The notes beneath the pieces are model-generated. The model was not told where the DNA came from. It ran no database searches and saw nothing but the letters and a program-made list of their open reading frames with translations. From Panorpa germanica (taxonomy: Eukaryota; Arthropoda; Insecta; Mecoptera; Panorpidae), in assembly GCA_963678705.1 (NCBI GenBank), contig OY783203.1, forward strand, positions 7,378,001 to 7,442,000: a stretch of 64,000 bases of DNA. The letters run 5' to 3'. Positions within the stretch are counted from its first letter, which is position 1. Each line of letters opens with the position of its first letter. The translations under genes were made by a program, and so were the position numbers. This document shows, in pieces, positions 34,487 through 45,243 of this stretch.

Positions 34487-34706
34487 CGTTGGTAAAAGTA
34501 AGAACTTTTGTCGAAAGTAATCACTCGCTGTAGTCTCCATCCCCACATCAATTTCCTGTCACAAGATTTTCATATGTCTCAATTCTCTACTTCAGTCCAA
34601 TCGTACATCTTACCTAAAAGCTGTGAAAACGATTGTACGCTTGACAGATAACACACTGTAAGTATCTTTCAGTTGTTAACAGATTACGATACAAAAATGG
34701 TTCCAT
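34487..34706 (+). repeat. 220-bp duplicated segment, copy 1
   Basis: Direct repeat with 36385-36602. Shared words are GTCGAAAGTAATCACTC, CCCCACATCAATTTC, CTAAAAGCTGTGAAAACGAT and AACACACTGTAAGT. Divergence is perhaps 15-20% by eye. No ORF runs through it. It may be one of two copies of an uncharacterised element, or remnants of terminal direct repeats 1.9 kb apart. Confidence 0.65.
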
Positions 34707-35734
34707 TTATTAATACACTCCCTTTAATGAAATAAAATTAATTTTTACTGATAAAATATGTATTATATAAATTAAATTTAAAAGTGATTGCTTTGAGAAA
34801 TTCAAGTAAATTGCAATGAACGTAGTTTCTAATATTTTGGCATCGATTACAACTAAAATTTTCACTTTTACTACAATTGTGGTAATTTACCCCCCTGTAA
34901 TAAAGTGAAATTTCTCTTACCTAACTATATATAATATTTAGATATACTTTTTATTACAAGCTAAAACGTAAATAAAGTAGTAAACCAAAATTATTTTATA
35001 TACTGCTTTATAAAAAGTTAATAAAGCAGTTTCTATCGAACGATGAAATTAGGTATATCAACGAGTAAAGTTTTACAACAAAATTTAAAACTCTTGTCTT
35101 TCTTGTTTTCCCAAAATTGAATACTATAAATATTATGCGAAATCAATGGATTGTTTGCCCTGCTTCCAGTCTTATATATACAATAAACAGAGTATGTAAA
35201 CATTGATTATTTAATTAAATAATTATCTCTAATGAAACTGTTTAATGTTGTAATTTACAAGTCATTGTTATTTCGTGTGGTTGTGGTTGATAAAGACAGA
35301 ATGCTAAATTATCATGTTTAATGAAGTGATAATTTAAAGTTTTTCGTTCTTTTATTACTATTTTTTTTTAATTATAATAAGTTAATCACATACAAAAACT
35401 TTATTACTTTTAAGTAACTACCCACTCAACACAAATTGTCAACTCTTGTATTATAATTAAACATATTAAAAACCTTGTGTTAATAAATTAATTTAATATG
35501 TAACATTATAAAATCTTGCGTAAAGAACTTTATTCACATCAGAAAACATAAATTGATGTCAAAAGATAACTTTTATTATGTAACCTTACATTATAATAGC
35601 ATAAAAAGTGTTATGTAACAGATAAACTTATTTATATCAAATAAACCATAAATATATGTAACCGTTTATATTTAATTACGTTATTTACGTTTTTATTTAA
35701 TATTTTAATCTAGATTTCCTGTTTTCAGATTAGG

Positions 35735-36170
35735 CATTTGCGTTTTAATTTGAGTTTACTTAATTTAGTTTATGCGCATGCGTCGTTAGTAATATAAATT
35801 TTAACAGTTCAACAGTTAATCAAAATTGAATGTGGAATTATTAAAATTGCTGTCTTTAATAACAATTAGTAATAGAATTATTTTTACTTCATTATTTTTA
35901 ACAAATTGACATTGAACTTGTTTTAAAAATAAATCCTAATGCATATTGACATGTTGTCACATTTTAGGGATTATATAATAATATGTATTTTTTAATTTAG
36001 TATTTTTAATTTAGAAACATTGGATCATGTAAGGTTCTAAAGAAATAAAGAAAACGTAAGTTAAATTCTATATTAAAAATGGTGTAGGAAATTATTACGC
36101 ATATTTCCATATTCTATACAATTTAAATTAAACACAAAATTAAAAACAAAATGAAAACAGTGATTTGCTT
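35735..36170 (-). repeat. Dispersed repeat family B, longest copy
   Basis: The reverse complement of 35735-36005 matches 15960-16240, and 35990-36170 matches 25345-25530. The family is therefore at least 430 bp long, with the partial copies covering different ends. No ORF, no TIR found. Confidence 0.55.
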
Positions 36171-36384
36171 AAATTGTTAATAATTATGCATTTTATATTA
36201 AACTCGAAATAACTATATACACATTTATTGCACTATTCTATATCTTATATAGTTATATATGTATCTTTGATAGATTTACACTCAGCAGAATGATATAATT
36301 TTTTTTACCAATCACTGTAAAATTTCAATTCTAGACCCTATAAATGGATATATTTTATTTTGTATTAAAATTAATTTAACTATG

Positions 36385-36602
36385 GCGTTGGTAAAAGTAA
36401 ATACTTTTGTCGAAAGTAATCACTCTCTGTAGTCCTCATCCCCACATCAATTTCATTTTATAAGATTTCCCGATATCGCAACTCTACTTTAGCTAAATCA
36501 TACATCTTGCCTAAAAGCTGTGAAAACGATTTTACACTTCAGTGGTAACACACTGTAAGTGACTTTTAGCTGTTAATAGATTGCAATACAAAAAATTGTT
36601 CC
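36385..36602 (+). repeat. 220-bp duplicated segment, copy 2
   Basis: Partner of 34487-34706. It is followed after about 30 bp by a full-length SINE. The identity ends abruptly on both sides at GCGTTGGTAAAAG and at TTGTTCC. Confidence 0.65.
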
Positions 36603-36635
36603 TTTAAATTAATATTATGTAATTTAGCCCGACAG

Positions 36636-36870
36636 GTGCATTCAGAGACCTGACACCAGACTGTTGCGTCCTCGGTTTGAGTCCCGGAGCAATGCTAATA
36701 TTCTGAGTTTGGTTGATATCAAATTAAATTCATTATGTTAAAACTTAATAGGCAGCGGTCTATCTCATATATATAAGAACACGACAAATACTTCCAACAT
36801 AGTAGGACTTCGTCGGTGGTAAGGTATCGGAAATAGGCCGACGTTAAATAAATTAAATTTAAAAAATACT
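36636..36870 (+). repeat. tRNA-derived SINE, reference full-length copy
   Basis: The 5' head has a box-B-like GGTTTGAGTCC at 36674-36684, preceded at a tRNA-like distance by a weak box-A region. The body includes CTGAGTTTGGTTGATATC and ATATATAAGAACACGACAAA. The 3' end has AACATAGTAGG, GGAAATAGGCCGACGTTAAA and an A/T tail. At least ten partial copies occur in the window in both orientations. Such SINEs are transcribed by RNA polymerase III and mobilised by a partner LINE. The partner is not identified. Confidence 0.7.
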
Positions 36871-37087
36871 GAAAGAATGTTATACAATGTTTAATATTAA
36901 CTTACTTTAATAGTTTAATAAAAATATATTTAATTAGAGCTCATTAAAATAATTTATATCAATTATTTTAATACCTAGAAGGTATGTGAATATTTATGTC
37001 ACATATGCTGTAAAGTGGATAATTATAAAATTATTATTATTTAATTTAACTGATATTTATAAGACGTTCACGTTTTTGTTGCTCCAG

Positions 37088-37168
37088 GTTATAACTTCGA
37101 ATCGATCCAATATTTCCAATCACTATGAGTTGAGTACACAATACACAACTACCAATACATACTCATGT
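37088..37168 (+). other. Candidate exon of 81 nt
   Basis: A good acceptor (CGTTTTTGTTGCTCCAG) and a weak donor (GTAAATGC) bracket 27 open codons, VITSNRSNISNHYELSTQY then TTTNTYSC. Two N-x-S/T sequons are present. No family recognised, and no partner exon found nearby. Chance is a real alternative. Confidence 0.2.
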
Positions 37169-37309
37169 GTAAATGCAATTTGTTTTAGAGTTAACTACTG
37201 TCAGATTATGAAAATATAGGCAAACGTGTTCTGACTTGTAAATTTCAAATTGTTTTTAGTCATTTATATAGTTATATCAAAAGTGTTTATATCGGGCCCA
37301 TCCAACCTT

Positions 37310-37412
37310 AAGGCCTAATGTAACCTCCATATATGTGGCAACGACACTATAAAAACTTCCAACAATAGGAGTGAGCATCGGAAATAGGCCGACGTTAAAT
37401 AAATATATTTAA
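37310..37412 (+). repeat. SINE 3' fragment
   Basis: ATATGTGGCAACGACACTAT, then CATCGGAAATAGGCCGACGT and TAAATAAAT. 5' truncated copy of the SINE family. Confidence 0.6.
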
Positions 37413-37811
37413 AAAAAAAATTCATTTTTGTTTTGAATATTATTACAGATATATTATACAATTTTTTTAATATAAAAGTCATTATATATTATTTGAAAAA
37501 GTTATTATTAAGGATGAACCTACGTCAAATCAGACAAGATTTGATATTGAATTTTTTAAAGCGAATGTAAATTCTTTATGAGACTCGTTTCTAAGGAATA
37601 AGGATCTTATTTTCCTTCATTCAAAATCTTCCTTTTTTACGAAAATCATCTTTGCATCTTTGTAGAAAACGACCTCACGATAGAATTAAAAAAAATATAT
37701 ATTTGTTTTTATTGGTCGCCATCAGTCGACTACCGGTCGTAGAGAAACATTGCATTTCTCAGATGCTTTTAAAGGTTGCAAGAGATTACCTTTCTGCACC
37801 TTACAATTATT

Positions 37812-37885
37812 TAACTTCATCCTATCGCCGACGACCTCCTACTCTGTTGAAAATTTAGTGGTGTCGTAGCCTCATATATGTGCAG
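37812..37885 (-). repeat. SINE 3' fragment
   Basis: Plus-strand text CCGACGACCTCCTACTCTGT and GTGGTGTCGTAGCCTCATAT is the complement of the SINE tail. Confidence 0.5.
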
Positions 37886-38238
37886 TGGCACTTTAACACT
37901 TGAGATTTTGAACTTGAATGTTTAAATAAATTTACGATGTTGCACGATCAAAATATTTAAAATCAAATAATTTAAATAAATTTAATTAACACTTAATTTG
38001 ATTCTAATGAATAATGATTATTCTTGATTATTATGCATAGACACAGCAGTCATCGTAAATTTCCAGTGATCTCGCCCACTGTGTCGTTACATTTATTTTT
38101 AATAGTACGAGTATTTTAACACTTTAATTTTGATGTAAAGTAACATTATTGTTAATTACAAGAGATGTGTTTACCGCGACTATACACATGACTCAGTAAC
38201 TCAGTGACTGCCAGTAAAAGAGTGAATAAAAGTTTTAA

Positions 38239-38466
38239 TTAAAACAGAAGCGTCAACAAATTCACCAAAAAAATACATGCAAGATATGCAGAGATAATCT
38301 CGGTAAAATGTTGTACAAGCAACCACCAGGGTTCATTCCTGACGAATAGAGTGCCATGAAGCTGGTTGGGGGTGCTTCGCTTAGCCCCATGGGGCTTCTG
38401 AATAGAACGAACAGCTTCCATAAAAAGATGGTTCAGATCTGTTAAGCGGTTTAGTATGTGTCTCAT
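38239..38466 (-). other. Unidentified short ORF with coding-like composition
   Basis: A 75-codon frame beginning with ATG (MRHILNRLTDLNHLFMEAV) and continuing through KPHGAKRSTPNQLHGTLF to a hydrophobic end. The base composition is more balanced than its surroundings. I do not recognise the family. It could be a transposon fragment, a retrocopy piece or a single exon. Confidence 0.25.
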
Positions 38467-38867
38467 ATAATCCTAACGTTTAAGATGAAGAATTTACACA
38501 TTTTTTAAATTCATCGTGGTTTAAACATTATTATATAAAATACTGTAGATCAGGTATTAAAAGTAGAAATAGTTATATTTGTAATAAAATAATTAATTAA
38601 TTATGTTAGCAAGTACAAATTTCGCTGAACAAATGGTATAACGCATCAATTGTATCTAGTTTATGTAATCATATATTTATAGTACAGAGAAGACAAGTTA
38701 AAAGAACTAGCGGGAGCGAAACTATTTTGTAGATTTAGAATAGTTTTAAGTGTAGTTTAAATACAATTATCACAATGTAAGTGTAAGATTAAATGTAGAA
38801 GAATGTAATGCCTAATCGGCAAAAACATTAACTAAATAAATACATCGATTAGACAGTAGTGTAGCAG

Positions 38868-38945
38868 ACATATATAAGGCTTCGACACTATAAGAACTGT
38901 CAATAGCAGTAGATCGGTCAGGCTAACGTAAAATAAAAATAAAAG
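38868..38945 (+). repeat. SINE 3' fragment
   Basis: ATATATAAGGCTTCGACACT, then GAACTGTCAATAGCAG and GGCTAACGTAAAATAAA. Degraded 3' copy of the SINE family. Confidence 0.5.
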
Positions 38946-39224
38946 ATAAAATACTAAGTAAATTTTAAATACAACATTTCTTTCGTTTTTCGTCAATAAC
39001 ATCTAAAATAATTAGGTGTAACAGTTATATCTTGGTATTTCTAATGTCACACAGTGCCGCTAGTCCCATAATATAAACTCACAAGCAAAACAACATCAAT
39101 TATAAATTCAACACTATATTTTTGTCTTCCAAGTTCATAATACTGGGTTTAATGTTTTAAGTGTATGTTTTAATATAAATAAAACACCAAAATAAAAATA
39201 TTGATAGTTTTATTTATTTCATTT

Positions 39225-39395
39225 ATGCTTCATATATGTGGTCCATATTGCTTCCTTATAAATTGATGTAAGCACATAATCAACTAAACTTGATAACAGT
39301 CCAACACAGAAAATATAGCACTGGTCCGGGGATCAAACCCGAAGACGCAACAATCTGACGTTAAGCATCACTGCTATCGATCACTTACTATTGTT
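39225..39395 (-). repeat. SINE head and body
   Basis: Minus orientation. Plus-strand GGTCCGGGGATCAAACCCGA near 39323 is the complement of the box-B-like GGGTTTGATCCCCGG. The body (CATATATGTGGTCCATATTG) is at the low end. The 3' tail is eroded. Confidence 0.55.
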
Positions 39396-40449
39396 GAAAT
39401 GTTTCTTTTAAATATATTTTATTAACGACTGACTTATCACTGACGTTGACATACCTTTGATTGTATAAATCTCAATAATATTGTTACGTTATTGCTACAT
39501 TCGTTGCAAAAGTGGAATAATTCACAGATGGCCATGTTTTCCGATGTTGTTTATTAATAAAATGAAATGTTTATTCGCATCAAAGTTACTTGTAGTAACT
39601 ACTCGCTGAGAGCATTAACTCTTGCTACAAATAATTCCAGGTTTTTAATGTTTTGATTACCATAGTAAACTTAACTAAACTGCGGTAGCGTCTGGATTCG
39701 ATGTTTAACGTAGTAAGTAGGTAAATATGTTTTTACACATTTAATGACTGCATGTATTGATTATTTTGAAACAGATTGGTTTATTTCTATCTATTTGAAG
39801 CTACCATTAATTGCACTGCTGGTGTATTTACAATCAGAGCAATATATATCCACTGCCCTAGAACTGCCCCAGTATTGTAATGTGCCCCAAATGGTTACGC
39901 GGATGCTATTACATATATCAGGAGATAACACTCAGTTTTGTATTCATTTTATTCAGAATGAACAAATGTAGTTTCAAATTGAGTCAGTATCTGATTTAGA
40001 ACGCAGTTCACGGGTTCACTTATTTGTCGGAATGATCGAGATTCACAAATCACAATTTTATTCGCAATTCCAATTGAATACAATCTACGAACTGGAATTG
40101 TTCAGAAGGCGACCATTCCATCTCGTTCCGTGAAGATATCTTTTCCACCAGCAACAGCGACGGAATCGGGATCAGCTACGGGCTTCAGGAGTAGTGGGAC
40201 GGAGGACGAAGGACACATACCTATTTTATTTGTAAAATGAGGTCAATTTGACGGTTATTTTGCGACAGGATATTCTACGACATGAACTGGATCGGAGTTA
40301 TATTTGACTATTTATTACACTTTGATATTCCATGTTCATTGTAACTCTTCCTATTTTTTTTTTTTTTTTTTTGAATTTTCAACCATATACCAACGTAGCA
40401 ACGTAGCTTTACGGGTATGAATAACGCTGTGAACGTCGTGTTATTGTTC
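39396..40449. other. DNA without recognised genes
   Basis: A poly(T) run of about 20 lies near 40354. The less AT-rich part at 40.0-40.32 kb shows no domain. The open frame at 39744-39971 is not supported. Confidence 0.4.
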
Positions 40450-41650
40450 CCGGTCACTGGGTGTGATTTCCGATATGATATAAAGCGGGTCTCTTGATAT
40501 CTCGGCGCTATTACTCTGTTCTCATGTTCCGTACGGACAATGTGTGTGTTGAGTTGGCCTAGGGCAGGGGCAAAGTGGGTGTAAGTCGTGGAAACGCGGA
40601 GGGGATTGAAGAACTACTGTATTAACACGAATAGGAATGTGGTAGGGTTTTAGGGTGTCACAAGCCATTCAAGAGCCGTGTCTCTTGAGTCGTCTGGATC
40701 GAGGGGAACCTCTGTCCCCTGTTATAACCGGATCTTCTCTCAAAACTTTGTTAGAGTATAAGTTCACAGCGTGTAGTGTATGGTACACTCACCACAACGT
40801 CACCACAACACTATATGAGTTTCCATCGTTTTCCAGCGTTTCCCAATGCTTCAGGAGGCCTCAGTCGCAGCGACCGCTATTGATCCGCCCCTCTCCTCTT
40901 TTACGTTGCCCCGCCAAAGGCCATCGCCCGCCAAACGGCCGCCCGCCGTCTCCTGCTTTCTCGGTGCAAGTATCTACCACCCGTTACCCGTTGCAAACAA
41001 AAATCCCTTCTATGTTTAAATTCTTACAAACATCTAGGAAAGTATTTCAATTACCGCGACGTTTCGCAATTCATTTCACACGGATCACATATGATGTTAT
41101 CACTACAAGCACAAGACAAGCACAAGCACCAAGTACAACCTCAACCAGACTTCTTGGAATTTACTCCATTGAAATAGTCAATGTTCCAAAATAAATAAGT
41201 ACCGCCACAAAATTACACCTCATGCCAACAAGAACAGCGTACGGAGAAAAGTCAGGACGCTGAGAAATTGTTCTCCTTTAAATAGATTGCATGAGGTTTC
41301 TGCGGCTTAAAAGGGACCACGGTTATGTATGTACAACTAGAGGAGTAGAAGGAGTAGAGAGAGTGGAGGGATCGTTTGCGTACGTCGTTCTAACGGGCCA
41401 CTTGGCGCCTTCTTTGATACGTTGTGCGTGTTGTTTGTCGTGACAGCACAAGTGTCACAGCATTGTCTATTTTGACGCGTTATGTAACAACACATAGCCT
41501 GCTGCCACTTAAAGCCACCCTGCCACCCCGCCATCCTACCACCCCCTGTTTGGTGGTCCTCCTATAATCACAGAGTGAGGCACTGCACACTGAGGACCCA
41601 TCCTCCAGTTATCCAGTATCCAGCATCCAGAATCCCGCAGGCCACATCAG
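40450..41650 (-). promoter_or_regulatory. GC-richer island, possible promoter and 5' noncoding exon
   Basis: For 1.2 kb the composition changes sharply, with many CpGs (CCGCCCGCCGTCTCC, CGCCCGCCAAACGGCCGC). On the minus strand a strong splice donor, GTGAGTGTAC, follows 40793. The exon before it would contain only short upstream ORFs, as in a 5' untranslated exon. The plus-strand frame 40655-41194 (179 codons, serine/arginine/proline-rich) has no recognisable domain and is best explained by GC-rich composition. A link to the minus-strand LRR gene 28 kb downstream is conjecture. Confidence 0.35.
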
Positions 41651-42789
41651 CACACTAAAACGAGCTCAAATTCCCGAATATATTCTTCGCAATTTATTTC
41701 CTTCAATACACACGCAGAGTGTTGTATATATCAGTGGTTTTTATATCAAATATATATGTCAGGCTTTGGGAAGATTTATGGTTCGGTAAATAAAGCATTT
41801 CGAGTGTGACGGACAATAAAGTATTTTTTTTATGAGGATTCTTCTGTGTATAATAAATAGCACGGAAAAAATGTTATTTTCAATTTTGTTTAATTGTTAT
41901 CATAAAATGAATCGTTTATATAAATCATACTTTTTCCTTTTTTAAATATTAATAATATAATATCTTATTTTTATATTTTTCCTTTTTTGTGACTTTTTCT
42001 TTTATACTTTTCATCCTCACATTTGTTTAAATTTACTTACGAAACAAATCCTTGTCCTAGGTCTCCTCCGTCTACTCTGTGATAATATGCAAAAACATCA
42101 TTTATGTTTTCATCTTCAGTCTCTCAGCTATAACTCAAAAGCTCTACGTGGGGTACGAGGGGTACGTGGGGATTTGAGGGGGACCCCTCTGTAAAGCTAG
42201 CTGAGTGAAACTGGAAACGGACTCAAAAAAAAAACATAGAAAGTTATTTACGTTAAAGACTCCATTTTAGGTAGTACGCTTTTCCTTTATGAAATATATT
42301 TTACTGTACTCTATCTTTCTTTTATGGACTGTTGTAAAAATTCCTAACGAATGTAACGGCTTGTCGTTCAAATAAACTTTTAATACTATTATTTTAAGGG
42401 CAACCTTTTTAGGGGGAAAAATCATTCTAAATGTTGTTATAAACTTTTACCAATCTTTGCAGAGCGTGCTAATTTTATATCATCCCTAAGGGAAGAGCTT
42501 TAACATCCTGAATTTTGACATTCTTATACAAAGTCAAGGTCAAAAGGAACGACACTAGCTCGTACATGTTAGGTTAAAGGATTCACGGTTACAATAAGAT
42601 TAGTTGTTCATCAAATTTTACTGAAATATAATTTTCTATATAGATACCATTATGAAAATTGTCACGATACTCTACAAGCGATTAATTCTTTCAAAGGTAT
42701 ACTTAAGCTTGACTTAAAGAGTCATTTTACGATTTTTATTACAATAAACGGTCTCTCAATAAACGGGCGGTCTCTAAAGTGTAACAAGA
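41651..42789. other. DNA without recognised features
   Basis: A short GC-rich patch near 42.15 kb (GTGGGGTACGAGGGGTACGT) is a local duplication. Nothing else was recognised. Confidence 0.4.
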
Positions 42790-42985
42790 CATGACAAGGA
42801 AGAGTATTATAAGTCCTGTGACGTCAAATTTATTGCAAAATTCAACTTCCAAAAACAAGAATAATAAAATCAAAAAGAAACATACGACTAAAAACATTTA
42901 TTTGTTTTCAAATGTTTGACGTCACAACAGGGGTGTAGGGGTTCACAATGTTTGACGAAACGTGACAGTGGGGACGAGAGGTTAA
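42790..42985. repeat. Degenerate inverted-repeat element with GACGTCA
   Basis: CCTGTGACGTCAAAT at about 42817 and TTTGACGTCACAACAGG at about 42919 are inverted relative to each other. Similar words (TACGTCACAC, AGTCACACGC) occur at 60.99 and 46.1 kb. It is probably a MITE family with poorly preserved ends. Confidence 0.35.
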
Positions 42986-43269
42986 TAAAACATGAAAATA
43001 CTATTTTTCTTTTACATAAATCTTTACACGTAACTATGTCATTAAATTGTTCATTTCAAAATTGGTTTTCAAGTTGTTTAAGTTGAGAAAAAAATCAAGA
43101 AGTCTTGGTACATGTTCTATGCCCTCGTCACATTAAAGTAAGCGTTCTTATTTGAACTATAACCTCTACAAAACCACAAATAGATTCATAGTTATAAAAC
43201 ATAATCCACTGTAGAAATAAAAAAGATTGACGTTTTCTATTTAGAAGAGTTGATGATAAAAAGGCTTAA

Positions 43270-44058
43270 GGCTGGGTTCACACGACATTGTATTGCACGT
43301 TTTTTACAGTATTCGATTTTAATCGTATAATCAGCGGGATATTCACACGGTAAACTTTTATTAGTAAAAACGAATAGCCGCAGTTTTCATACAGCAAAAT
43401 GGATGTACTAAAATGAAATTTGCTATATGTTTAAAGTAAGTAAAGGAATAAAATATCGCTGTTTGATATAGGTATTATTTAAGTTTTAATATTTTCTTTA
43501 ATTTTGAATAGGACGAACGAATAGAGTTCAGACTTTGAAGCGTGCTACGGCCAGTATAAATTCTACCTGTACAAATCGATAATAATATCTATAATAATTC
43601 GCGAATTATTGGTGATTTGGAATTCTTGGATAAAATATTGTCTGTGACGCCGCTTAAGTTGCAACGCGATTTTTATATAATTCCATAGTTTTATCCCACA
43701 AATTCAGCTTTTGTTTCACCTAAAAATTCATTAAAGCATTACCTATAAAAGATTCGTCAAACATATTCTAATAATAAACTTGAAACACCAGCACTAAACA
43801 CTTGTTCGGTTGCTATTTGATAAAAGTCACGCCGTGTGACAGATACCCTATAATACTATGCGCCACTGCAAGCCGAATTCGTTAAAGTTCATTCGGTTTG
43901 CTTGACAAGTCCGGTGAGTATTCGGTAAACGTGTTTAGCTGTGTACGTTTTCTTTCAGTACGAACGTCGTATTCGTATAAGGGTCTATATAAAATGTATG
44001 CACCACTGTTTATTCGATAATATTTATACTGCAAAAAAACGTGCTTGTGAACCCAGCC
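43270..44058. mobile_element. PIF/Harbinger-like non-autonomous element, 789 bp
   Basis: The left end GGCTGGGTTCACACGACATT matches the complement of the right end, GGCTGGGTTCACAAGCACGT. TAA flanks both ends (43267-43269, 44059-44061). A TWA duplication and GG..TTCACA-type ends fit PIF/Harbinger. The inner arms also share TTTTTTACAGTAT-like and ATTCGATAATA-like words. No transposase is seen; the short open frames at the right end are incidental. Confidence 0.75.
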
Positions 44059-44870
44059 TAACTCGAATTTTATTATTAGAGTGTAACACACACTCTCCTG
44101 ATAAATCAATGAACAAATATACAAATACATTGACAAACACCGAACTTCAATTCACTTGATGTTTTGAATAGCAAACACAATGTTCTATTTCCATGTGCAG
44201 CCTCAGTCAGTCGTACGATGTCGGAATATTTGCGTTAGGGGTGCCTGAACCCTGTGAACATTTGTTTTCCTTTCAACACTACCTCCTCACCCTTTCCACA
44301 TTGTGATATACCATACTCCTGCCCGCCTACTACTCTATACACGTCACCATTCACGAGTCACCATTCGTAGACCACATGCAAGGTTTTGATTCGGTTACAG
44401 CCAGTCAATGAATGACACTATGACAGTGACTGATATGAATGAACCGTGATTGTACTGTTGATTAAAATTTGTAAAATCAAAAACAAGAGAACAACAGATA
44501 ACGTCAGGATAATATTACAGTCACGTGGCTATTTAAAATAATCACTATTTATATATTTTTCTAATTTGATTTGGTTACGGCTTGTTCAATCTTCTTGTCA
44601 GTATATACAAATCTACTTTTACTAAATAAATTACTGAGTATATGGCATGCGGAGCTCACACTGGAACAGATTACGCCCGCTTCAGTCGCAAGACTATATC
44701 GGTTCTTTTCTGATCTTCCGAATCCGAAAAAAAATTTAAAACACTACTCAAATGCCACAAGATATCGCCATTTTCACCATCCCATTCTCTACCGACTTTG
44801 AATTGTGACTGGATAGATTTAATTTAAGACTAAAACCTAACAAAAATCAACTGCAGAAAGTAATAAGTAA

Positions 44871-45240
44871 TGCGGTTTCACACCAGAGAGACAGTTCAAT
44901 AAAACACGAACAAAAACTTGATTTTCTGAATAAAAACAGCAAGTTTATCTTTTGTTGCTGTTTTAGTAAACAAAACACATTCCCATTTGGAATCGGTAAG
45001 ATAAAAGGAAAATACGTTTGTTGTTGTTTTTAGTCTGCTTTGTTTGAACACGCAGTTTGGTTTTTTAGGAACATTTACGCTTGTCAGTTGTTGTTTATCA
45101 TGTTTATAATTTTTATGGGACACACAGAAAAACACTAAAAACAATGTTTTCGAAAAACAGAACTGTTTTAAAATAAATCAACATATTATTTTGTTATGTT
45201 TTTTGACAACGAAATTGTTTTCTTTCTGGTGAAACCGGCA
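44871..45240. mobile_element. PIF/Harbinger-like MITE, copy 2
   Basis: The 370-bp element is the reverse-complement relative of 4689-5097. It starts TGCGGTTTCACACCAGAGAG and its right end is complementary to TGCCGGTTTCACCAGAAAG. TAA flanks both ends (44868-44870, 45241-45243). The interior (TAGTCTGCTTTGTTTGAACA) matches copy 1 in reverse. The minus-strand frame within it is not a gene. Confidence 0.75.
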
Positions 45241-45243
45241 TAA

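Noticed and set aside
40655-41194. 179-codon plus-strand ORF, the second longest in the window
   Set aside because: It has no recognisable domain. It lies in a GC-rich island where stops are rare, and the opposite strand has a better splice donor. Composition explains the length.
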